A stretch of 64,000 nucleotides of DNA from DASUBN01 sp050261675 (GTDB lineage Bacteria; Pseudomonadota; Gammaproteobacteria; Natronospirales; REEB76). The notes under the pieces were generated by a model, which did no database searches, had not been told where the DNA came from, and saw nothing but the letters and a program-made list of their open reading frames with translations. Every line of letters begins with the position of its first letter. The stretch's first letter is position 1. Where the stretch lies: positions 1-64,000 of the forward strand of contig JBLNDO010000055.1 in assembly GCA_050261675.1 (NCBI GenBank). Reading direction: 5' to 3'. Position numbers and translations under genes: made by a program. Shown here piece after piece: positions 8,536-14,404 of the stretch.

Positions 8536-9093
8536 ATGAGAAAACTGATCTACGCCATCAACGTGACCTTGGATGGCTGCTGCGACCACAGGAAGGTGAT
8601 CGCGGATGAAGAGCTGCACGATTATTACACGCAGCTCTTGCGGGAGATCGGGACCTTCGTCTATGGGCGCATCACCCATCAATTGATGGTCCCCTATTGG
8701 CCCGAGATGGCAAAGAACCAGTCCGGGTCAAGGGCGGAGAACGCGTTTGCCAAGGGCTTCGACGCGGTCGGCCAGACCGTCGTTTTCTCGCGCTCGCTGG
8801 CCAAGGCCGAGGGAAAGAACACGCGGATCGTCCGGTCGGGCCTTCGAGACGAGATCCTCAAACTGAAGCAGGAACCGGGGAAAGACATCCTGGTGGGCGG
8901 CGTGGACATCCCCTCGCAGCTCATGGCGCTGGACCTCATCGACGAATATCGCTTCGTGGTGCAGCCGATCATCGCGGGGGAAGGGAGACGCCTGTCGGCG
9001 GCCATCAAGCCACAGGAAGGACTGCGGTTGAAGCTCGCTGGGTCGAAGGCTTTCAAGTCCGGCTGCGTGGCGCTGCACTACACCAGACGGTGA
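8536..9093 (+). CDS. RibD C-terminal / dihydrofolate reductase-like protein
   Basis: 185 residues in the RibD_C/DHFR-like family: it opens with MRKLIYAINVTLDG, has YGRITHQLM for the nucleotide-binding region, and contains KDILVGGVDIPSQLMALDLIDEYRFVVQPIIAGEG, the conserved C-terminal block. No deaminase domain, so not a riboflavin biosynthesis RibD itself. These stand-alone members are probable NAD(P)H-dependent reductases of unknown substrate. GGAG precedes the start. Single gene. Confidence 0.85.
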   Translation: MRKLIYAINVTLDGCCDHRKVIADEELHDYYTQLLREIGTFVYGRITHQLMVPYWPEMAKNQSGSRAENAFAKGFDAVGQTVVFSRSLAKAEGKNTRIVRSGLRDEILKLKQEPGKDILVGGVDIPSQLMALDLIDEYRFVVQPIIAGEGRRLSAAIKPQEGLRLKLAGSKAFKSGCVALHYTRR

Positions 9094-9121
9094 AAGGCTC
9101 TTGCTGCCCCGCGATCAAGAT

Positions 9122-9694
9122 TCAGTACACCCAGGGGATGAGGCGCTGGGTGCGGCGCTGGTAGTCCACGTAGCGGTCACCCAAACCCTTTACCAAGGCA
9201 ATCTCCTCCACGTGAATGCGGTAGCCGTAGGAAACGAGCGCCGCCGCGAGCACCACCAGGGCCGAGAGCCAGTTGCCCAGGGCGAAGCCGAAACCGAATA
9301 AAGCCACAATCGCGCCGAGATAGCTCGGGTGACGCACCCAGGAGTAGAGCCCTTTGTCCATGAGCGGATGGTCCGCCTCGATCGCCACCACCGGCATGTG
9401 CAGCCTTCCCAACTGCCGGATAGCGAGGAAGCGGATCCCGATCCCCAACGCCATGACCGCGAATCCGAAGAGCTGCAGCGGCACGGCCGCCGCGCCGAAG
9501 CTTCCGATGGGGCCGTAGGACCGGAAGATGGCCACGGCGATGCCGACCCACAGGACCAGCATCAGCCAGCCGAGGGAGCCGCGGTCGGCGCTCTTGGCGC
9601 GGCGGCTGTACCTGCTGAACACCCAAAGCAAGTCCAGCAGGAGCCAGGCCCAGAGCGAGAAACAGGCGACGTTACGCAAGTCCAGAGACATCAT
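9122..9694 (-). CDS. Isoprenylcysteine carboxyl methyltransferase-like membrane methyltransferase
   Basis: Polytopic protein of ~190 residues with about five TM segments. The C-terminal half contains GLYSWVRHPSYLGAIVALFGFG and a following GYRIHVEEIALVKGLGDRYVDYQRR, the SAM-binding RHPxYxG and E(E/A)xxL signatures of the ICMT/PEMT (NnrU-like) family. It would methylate a small lipophilic or thiol substrate at the inner membrane. The ATG pair at 9694/9691 has a GGGGG-type RBS; a further in-frame ATG at 9730 is also possible. Confidence 0.82.
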   Translation of the reverse strand: MMSLDLRNVACFSLWAWLLLDLLWVFSRYSRRAKSADRGSLGWLMLVLWVGIAVAIFRSYGPIGSFGAAAVPLQLFGFAVMALGIGIRFLAIRQLGRLHMPVVAIEADHPLMDKGLYSWVRHPSYLGAIVALFGFGFALGNWLSALVVLAAALVSYGYRIHVEEIALVKGLGDRYVDYQRRTQRLIPWVY

Positions 9695-9907
9695 CGCAAC
9701 CCCCGCGAAGTGCAAAGAGTCTTCGCTCAATCCGCGGAGACCATTATCCGAGCGGCGGCGTGGCCCGGGTAGTGATAACTGTCATCGTTCTTGGCTGATG
9801 GCATGGGACCGGATGCTCTGCCGCCCATCGTCCATCCATATCCCTACGATCCAAACCCAGCTTGACCGCGTGAGCCCCGCGGCCGATGATTTCGCCAAGG
9901 AGCCGAA

Positions 9908-10546
9908 ATGACCATCACCATCACCGCGTTCGAACGCTCCCCCGACGGCGGCAAGGGACTGGCGCGGGACACGCGCGTGCGCTGGGCGCTGGAGGAAGTG
10001 CGGCAGCCCTACGAGGTGCGCTACGTCTCCTTCAAGGCCATGAAGGAAGCCGCGCACCTGGCGGTGCATCCCTTCGGCCAGATCCCCACCTACGAGGAAG
10101 ACGGCCTCGTCCTGTTCGAGTCCGGGGCGATCGTGCTCCACATCGCCGAGCAGCATGCGGGCCTGTTCCCCAAGGACGCCGATGCCCGGGCCCGGGCCAT
10201 CGCCTGGATGTTCGCGGCGCTCAGCACCGTCGAGCCGCCGATCCTCGAGCTCTCCATCGCCAAGTTCCAGGAGGGCGACAAGCCCTGGGGCCCGGAACGC
10301 ATACCGCTGGTCAAGGACCGGATCCGCGCGCGGCTGAACCCGCTCTCGGAACGCCTGGGCAAGGCCGAGTGGCTCGACGGCGCGTTCAGCGCCGGGGACC
10401 TGATGATGGTCTCGGTGCTGCTGAGGCTCCGGGCCTCGGGCCTCCTGGACGAGTTCCCGAACCTGGCGGCCTACGTGGCCCGCGGCGAGGCGCGGCCCGC
10501 CTATCAGCGGGCCTTCGCCGCACAACTGGCGGTCAACGCCCGCTGA
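9908..10546 (+). CDS. Glutathione S-transferase family protein
   Basis: 212 residues. N-terminal thioredoxin-fold domain with VRWALEEVRQPYEVRYVSF, the cis-proline GQIPTYEEDG and ESGAIVLHIAEQH, the glutathione gamma-Glu binding ES motif. The all-helical C-terminal domain contains FSAGDLMMVSVLLRL. Strong RBS AAGGAG 6 nt before the ATG. The last ~15 bases of the gene fall in a stretch that, read antisense, resembles the dpnI 5' end, so the C-terminus may have been trimmed or replaced by that sequence. Confidence 0.9.
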   Translation: MTITITAFERSPDGGKGLARDTRVRWALEEVRQPYEVRYVSFKAMKEAAHLAVHPFGQIPTYEEDGLVLFESGAIVLHIAEQHAGLFPKDADARARAIAWMFAALSTVEPPILELSIAKFQEGDKPWGPERIPLVKDRIRARLNPLSERLGKAEWLDGAFSAGDLMMVSVLLRLRASGLLDEFPNLAAYVARGEARPAYQRAFAAQLAVNAR

Positions 10547-10599
10547 GCGGGGCTTCCGTATCCAGCGGCAAGGGATGGGTCGAAGCTCAAATCCACGTT
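10531..10599 (-). pseudogene. dpnI 5' fragment A
   Basis: Minus-strand translation gives VDLSFDPSLAAGYGSPAQR, against MDLSFDKSLAALYESPAQR at the start of the intact DpnI gene (12615). At the DNA level 33 of 41 bases match over the first codons. It is truncated after about 22 codons and overlaps the end of the GST gene. Confidence 0.8.
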
Positions 10600-10637
10600 T
10601 TCCCGTATTCATCAAACGTGGTCTGTCCCCTAATTAT
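10593..10637. repeat. REP-like hairpin plus TCTGTCCCCT element, copy 3
   Basis: CCACGTTT (10593-10600) and AAACGTGG (10614-10621) form a hairpin, followed directly by TCTGTCCCCTAATTATA. The arrangement resembles the REP-type palindromes linked to Y1 (RAYT) transposases in gammaproteobacteria, from recollection of that family. No transposase gene is present. Confidence 0.6.
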
Positions 10638-10703
10638 AGGGGCTTGCGGCGCTCGATGATCCCCGGCACGAAGAAATGGCTGGGCGGAAGCCGGATCCAC
10701 GTT
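10638..10703 (-). pseudogene. Internally deleted dpnI fragment
   Basis: Read on the minus strand it starts AACGTGGATC like the dpnI start, then jumps to codons for PSHFFVPGIIERRKPL, matching residues ~117-132 of the intact DpnI (PSHFFVPEIIERRKPL). 43 of 47 bases match 12226-12272. A deletion derivative of a dpnI copy, in tandem with fragment A. Confidence 0.75.
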
Positions 10704-10865
10704 CTGTCAACCCGAAATAACCACGGCCTTTCCCCGATTCCCCACGCGATTGCGCGTATGCTGTGAGAAGTCCCGCCTCACCGCCCCGTCGATACGAACC
10801 CCTGCCCTTTCCCTGCCTTCGGCATGGCGACTGCACCGGTAATCGACCACCACCGGAGCCCTCCC

Positions 10866-11171
10866 ATGCCCATGGAAATATTTGAGTTCGTGAACGGTGC
10901 CCAGACCTACCGCATCCAGTTCGACATCGTGGCGCCGCCGCCGAGCGCCCACCCCAAGCCGGGCTTCACCCGCAACTTCGGGCTCAAGCCCCAGTTCACC
11001 GTGGCCAGCATCCGTATCGTCGAGATCACGCAGGGCGTCGGCGAGGACGGCCCCAAGAAGACGCTCAATTTCGCGCGCAGCTTCGACACCGTGGCCCAGG
11101 CCCGCACCGGCGCCGGCGAGTATGCCAAGCGCATCGTGCGCGAACAGATGGCGCCGAAACCGGCCGCTTAG
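10866..11171 (+). CDS. Small hypothetical protein
   Basis: 101 residues from the ATG at 10866, chosen because GGAG sits 8 nt before it; in-frame ATGs at 10824 and 10872 are alternatives. No signal peptide or TM segment. FEFVNGAQTYRIQFDIVAPP at the start and EYAKRIVREQMAPKPAA at the end suggest a compact soluble alpha/beta protein. I do not recognise the family. Bracketed by two dpnI-derived/TCTGTCCCCT repeat blocks in direct orientation, about 600-670 bp apart, so it may have moved as a cassette. Confidence 0.6.
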   Translation: MPMEIFEFVNGAQTYRIQFDIVAPPPSAHPKPGFTRNFGLKPQFTVASIRIVEITQGVGEDGPKKTLNFARSFDTVAQARTGAGEYAKRIVREQMAPKPAA

Positions 11172-11197
11172 CCTTCAGCTTTCAGTTCTGGGGGAAT

Positions 11198-11230
11198 CCC
11201 CGTCAGCAGACGAGTGCTGGCGGGGTTTTT
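11198..11230 (+). terminator. Rho-independent terminator of the 10866 gene
   Basis: CCCCGTCAGCA / TGCTGGCGGGG stem (one G-T pair), GACGAG loop, then TTTTT, 26 nt after the stop codon. The sequence coincides with the antisense of dpnI fragment B, an apparently co-opted use. Confidence 0.8.
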
Positions 11231-11272
11231 ATATCCAGCGGCGAGGGATGGGTCGAAGTCCAAATGCCCGTT
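11198..11272 (-). pseudogene. dpnI 5' fragment B
   Basis: Minus-strand translation reads HLDFDPSLAAGYKNPAS, corresponding to residues 2-18 of the intact DpnI. Closely similar to fragment A at DNA level over about 40 bp. The start codon is lost. Confidence 0.7.
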
Positions 11273-11287
11273 GCTTCAGCCCCAAGT

Positions 11288-11309
11288 AAACGTGATCTGT
11301 CCCCTAATT
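11288..11309. repeat. TCTGTCCCCT-type repeat, copy 4, and flanking palindromes
   Basis: AAACGTGATCTGTCCCCTAA, near-identical to 10614-10635. Downstream, 11359-11392 holds an imperfect palindrome (CCCCTCCCCCATT ... AATGGAGGGGGTGG), and 11437-11460 has a diverged fifth copy (CCGTGGGCTGTCCCTTATTA) just past the end of the dpnI operon. No gene seen between 11272 and 11459. Confidence 0.6.
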
Positions 11310-11459
11310 CCCTGCTTACGTGGGCCGAATGCTCGCAGAGCACCGATCAAATAAACAGCCCCTCCCCCATTTCACGTAATGGAGGGGGTGGATATATGAA
11401 TTTTTTGTGACAGACCCCCCTCTATACTTTCGCTCGAAACCGTGGGCTGTCCCTTATTA

Positions 11460-11639
11460 TTATTCGCGCGTGTGAGGCCTCGTATCGCCTTTGTTCAGGC
11501 ACTTTGCAATTCGTGCTGCCCGCTCCTGGGCATCTTCGTGTTCGTCGTAGTCGCCACAGACGCAAATTTCTCGATTTGCGACATTGTCCACGACGACATA
11601 GGTTTCTAAATCAAACTGACTTACGGAATACCGGTTCAT
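11460..11639 (-). CDS. Third gene of the dpnI operon, 59-residue unknown protein
   Basis: Starts at MNRYSVSQFDLETYVVVDN; its ATG overlaps the preceding stop as ATGA and is preceded by AGAGGGGAC, a good RBS. Soluble and acidic, with the sequence EICVCGDYDEHEDAQERAARI. It looks like the small phage or accessory proteins whose beta strands and short helix contain a (V)CxDYDxHxxA motif, but I cannot name a family. Tight coupling to dpnI suggests a role linked to the restriction enzyme. Confidence 0.6.
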   Translation of the reverse strand: MNRYSVSQFDLETYVVVDNVANREICVCGDYDEHEDAQERAARIAKCLNKGDTRPHTRE

Positions 11640-11848
11640 ACAAGTCCCCTCTTGGTCCACACCTGAAATTCGGGATAAGACTGGCAATCTTGGAAATCCA
11701 TGTCTTTGTCGTCAGCCCAGACTAATTCTGTGAAATTCACATCGTCGTCGCTATATCCCCGGCACATGACCATGAATCCAGGAATGTATTGCTGAGCCCA
11801 CAAAGCGAAGCGAGCGAAAAATGGAGGTACTCGGATAGCCATAGTCAT
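11636..11848 (-). CDS. Second gene of the dpnI operon, 70-residue unknown protein
   Basis: Begins MTMAIRVPPFFARFALWAQQ and ends QVWTKRGLV. Its ATG overlaps the dpnI stop (ATGA), and its own stop overlaps the next gene's ATG, so the three frames are translationally coupled. Rich in aromatic residues with an acidic middle (YSDDDVNF, ADDKDMDF). No domain recognised; not similar to pneumococcal DpnD as far as I can tell by eye. Lower GC than flanking genes. Confidence 0.6.
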   Translation of the reverse strand: MTMAIRVPPFFARFALWAQQYIPGFMVMCRGYSDDDVNFTELVWADDKDMDFQDCQSYPEFQVWTKRGLV

Positions 11849-12615
11849 ATCACCCTATACCGGCCGCGGCCGATGAATTCCAAATAGCCCGCATCGCGCA
11901 ATACTTGGAGCTGTTGCCTGATCTTAGCTCGAACGTGGCGATTGTGGGCATGGAGTTTCGAAAGACGATCTTCGTAACGGTACGCGTCAGCCAGAGTGAA
12001 CTCAGATGACCCGAGTTGCTCTATGCACCGCATCACATCGAGGGTCCAACCACGAGTCTCGACTTTCTTCTGCTCCCGCAGGAACAAGGTGCGTTTCCAG
12101 GCGGCCAGCACCGAGGCCTTGGGGAGCGGCACGCCCTGCTCCACCAGGCTCACGCTCCCCGCCTGGGGGATCTCCCCCAAGAGGATGTTGCAACCCCGCC
12201 AGCCGGCACGCTTGGCCTTGGGGCCTAAGGGCTTCCGCCGCTCGATGATCTCCGGCACGAAGAAATGGCTGGGGATCACCACGAGATCCAGAACCTTAGC
12301 CTTCTGCAGGTCATAGGTCAGGCCAAAAAGATTCGGGACTTCGCTGCTCCTGAGGCGCCGGAGCATGGTGGCGTATTCCCCGTCTACGATCTTACGGCCG
12401 AAGGCATCCCGCTTGGCCTTGAGCTCGAACTGCTCCGAGCACTTTGGGCAGAAGAAATCCCCTACCGGGTTATTGTTGGGGTACTTCTCGATGGACGCCC
12501 GCCCGCAGTTGGGGCAGAAAACTTCCTGATGAACCCAGGACTCCGTCATCACCCGCGCCCGCTGCGCGGGGCTCTCATATAGAGCGGCGAGGGATTTATC
12601 GAAACTCAAATCCAT
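11845..12615 (-). CDS. dpnI: DpnI-family methyl-directed (Type IIM) restriction endonuclease
   Basis: 256 residues, close to the length of Streptococcus pneumoniae DpnI. From memory of the DpnI sequence, the match runs end to end. The PD-(D/E)XK catalytic residues fall at the same positions, D53 (NNPVGDFF), E64 and K66 (FELKAK). The zinc-binding cysteines are CPNC at 34-37 and CPKC at 56-59. The RRKPLGPKAKRAGW block and a C-terminal winged-helix ending in IRQQLQVLRDAGYLEFIGRGRYRVI are also present. DpnI cuts only G(m6A)TC, so the host should lack Dam methylation and the enzyme should target incoming Dam-modified DNA. First gene of a three-gene ATGA-coupled operon; RBS AGGGGA. Function by homology is strong, activity untested. 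Confidence 0.93.
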   Translation of the reverse strand: MDLSFDKSLAALYESPAQRARVMTESWVHQEVFCPNCGRASIEKYPNNNPVGDFFCPKCSEQFELKAKRDAFGRKIVDGEYATMLRRLRSSEVPNLFGLTYDLQKAKVLDLVVIPSHFFVPEIIERRKPLGPKAKRAGWRGCNILLGEIPQAGSVSLVEQGVPLPKASVLAAWKRTLFLREQKKVETRGWTLDVMRCIEQLGSSEFTLADAYRYEDRLSKLHAHNRHVRAKIRQQLQVLRDAGYLEFIGRGRYRVI

Positions 12616-12643
12616 GTTGCGCTATCCCCTATAACGGCGCACA

Positions 12644-12752
12644 GCCAGCGGCGCCGAGACAAGGCAAAAAGCCTTAGCCAACCCGGAGCGTACTCTTGGT
12701 GTACGTGAGGACTGGCTAAGGCTTTTTAACGCAGTATTCGGCGGCGGCTGGC
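12644..12752. repeat. 109-bp imperfect palindrome between nrdJb and dpnI
   Basis: Perfect inner arms of 15 bp (12666-12680 AAAAAGCCTTAGCCA; 12713-12727) with a 32-nt centre holding GTAC...GTAC. Weaker outer arms extend from GCCAGC at 12644 to GCTGGC at 12752. Sits 8 bp after the nrdJb stop and 28 bp before dpnI. It may act as a bidirectional terminator; its form suggests a mobile palindromic repeat (MITE-like). Confidence 0.65.
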
Positions 12753-12759
12753 GAAGCGC

Positions 12760-13521
12760 CTAGCCGCACTTTGAGTCGCCGCAATTGAGACACGTCATAC
12801 ACCCATCCATCATCACCACCGCCGCGGTGCTGCACTTCTGGCAGAGCTGCGCCCCGGCCGGGAACTTGCTCTCGGCGAAGGCGTCGGTCTGCTTCGCCGC
12901 GGCCTCGAACTCGGCGCGCTTCTGGGCGATGAGCTTCTTCTGGTGCTCGTCCAGGCCTTCCTTGTGCATGAGGCCGATGGAAATCAGGTGCTTCTCGATG
13001 ACGTCGCCGATCTCGGCGATCAGCGAGGGCATGAACTTGCCGCCCGGCTTCCAGTAGCCGCCGCGGGGGTCGAACACGGCCTTGAGCTCCTCCACCAGGA
13101 AGGCCACGTCGCCGCCCTTCCTGAACACGGCGCTGATGATGCGCGTCAGGGCCACGATCCACTGGAAGTGGTCCAGGTTCTTGGAGTTGATGAAGATCTC
13201 GAAGGGCCGGCGCTGCTCGTAGGGGGTGCCTTCGTTCAGCACGATGTCGTTGATGGTGATGTACATGGCGTGGTCGGAGACCGGCGTCTTCACCTTGTAG
13301 GTGGAGCCGATGAGCATGTCGGGCCGCTCCAGGGCCTCGTGCATGCGGATGACCTCGGCCTTGTGCTTCTTCTCGGCCCGCTCGGTGACGATCTTCTCCA
13401 CCGGCTTCGAGCTCAGGGCCAGGGCCGCGGCCTGGGTCTCGGCCTGCACGTCCGCCTTGGGCGCGTCCTCGGCTTTCTGGACCGCATACTTGGTTATCTT
13501 CTTCTCGATTTTGATGCTCAT
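12760..13521 (-). CDS. nrdJb: Class II ribonucleotide reductase, C-terminal subunit NrdJb
   Basis: 253 residues corresponding to the C-terminal portion of adenosylcobalamin-dependent RNR. It contains KAEVIRMHEALERPDMLIGSTYKVKTP and NDIVLNEGTPYEQRRPFEIFINSKN, the conserved NrdJ block following the catalytic barrel. It ends with cysteine-rich CQKC and GCMTCLNCGDSKCG, the redox-active tail that re-reduces the active site. In Pseudomonas aeruginosa NrdJ is likewise split into NrdJa and NrdJb that act together. RBS GAGGCGAG. Here the two halves are separated by an 860-bp HNH gene. Makes deoxyribonucleotides independent of oxygen, needs B12. Confidence 0.9.
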   Translation of the reverse strand: MSIKIEKKITKYAVQKAEDAPKADVQAETQAAALALSSKPVEKIVTERAEKKHKAEVIRMHEALERPDMLIGSTYKVKTPVSDHAMYITINDIVLNEGTPYEQRRPFEIFINSKNLDHFQWIVALTRIISAVFRKGGDVAFLVEELKAVFDPRGGYWKPGGKFMPSLIAEIGDVIEKHLISIGLMHKEGLDEHQKKLIAQKRAEFEAAAKQTDAFAESKFPAGAQLCQKCSTAAVVMMDGCMTCLNCGDSKCG

Positions 13522-13531
13522 AAACTCGCCT

Positions 13532-14393
13532 CTACTTGTTCACGGACCGAGGAATCATCGGCCCAAACGGCCCTATGGCAATTTTAACGTGCCCGCCTGC
13601 GGCCTTGTGGAACGCGTCGTGGCAGCTCTTGCACAGGGTCACTAAATTGCTTACCTCATACTTCAACACAGGAAACCGCTGGAACGGCCACACATGGTGG
13701 GCTCAGCTTCCCGCCCCGGCGACCGCACATCCTGCACGTGTAGTCGTCGCGCCTGAAACAGGCTTCCCGGGCCTCTCGCATGTACATCGACATGCGCTGC
13801 CGGCGCTGCTCGCCGGTGATGCCGCCTTTCCAGTTGTAGCGCTTGGAACCGAGGTTGGCGAGCCTCAGCTTCTCACGCACCCGCGCCGTCGGGCTCTTGC
13901 GCCGGTCGATTCCGGCCTTCTCGAGCCAGGCGCCCACGGTAGCGGCGCTCACACCCAGTTTCTTGCCTATCTCCGGGGTGGAAAGCTGGGACCGCGCGTA
14001 CCACTGGGCGGCACGCGCGGCCAGCTGACCCTCCCGGTCCAGCGACAACCTGTCGCCGATCTTTCGGCGCAACGCATCGGTCACATAGACACGGCGCGAA
14101 TTGCGCTTTAGATTCATCTCCCGGCGCCAATCGAACAACGTCGGTACCGGAATCTTCAGGCGGCGGGCGATGTCCGGTATCGGCACGCCGCTTTCATACA
14201 ACCTCTTCACCTCTTCGCCAAAAACCGTTTTGCGCGGGTCGGGGTTGTTCTTGCCCTTCGGCAGCACACCCCGGCAGTACGTACTTGCCGTGGCCACGGA
14301 GACGCCGGTCAACCGGGCGATCTCCTTGAGGCTTAAGCCTTGCCGGCGCAGCTTCCGCGCCTCGGCGACCTTGCCTTCCCGCCGATCAGCCAA
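13532..14393 (-). pseudogene. HNH homing-endonuclease-like gene with a frameshift
   Basis: The upstream reading frame (14393 to 13656) gives three helix-turn-helix modules (LSLKEIARLTGVSVATASTY; VPIPDIARRLKIPVPTLFDW; LSTPEIGKKLGVSAATVGAW). A linker with YNWKGGIT follows, then the start of an HNH nuclease, FRRDDYTCRMCGRRGGKLS. The rest of the nuclease, HHVWPFQRFPVLKYEVSN and LVTLCKSCHDAFHK, is in the +1 frame. A single extra base in the CCC run at about 13698-13702 explains the shift. The restored gene would end at the TAG at 13532-13534. It sits 11 bp after nrdJa and 10 bp before nrdJb. Could be a dead gene, a sequencing error, or programmed +1 shifting. Confidence 0.75.
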
Positions 14394-14404
14394 AGCCCGG
14401 CGGG

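Noticed and set aside
9782..10615. 277-codon minus-strand frame over the GST gene
   Set aside because: Shadow of GST. Only the first part near 10599 resembles dpnI, and in a different frame.
13536..14111. 191-codon plus-strand frame
   Set aside because: Opposite to the HNH gene, whose domains are clear on the minus strand.
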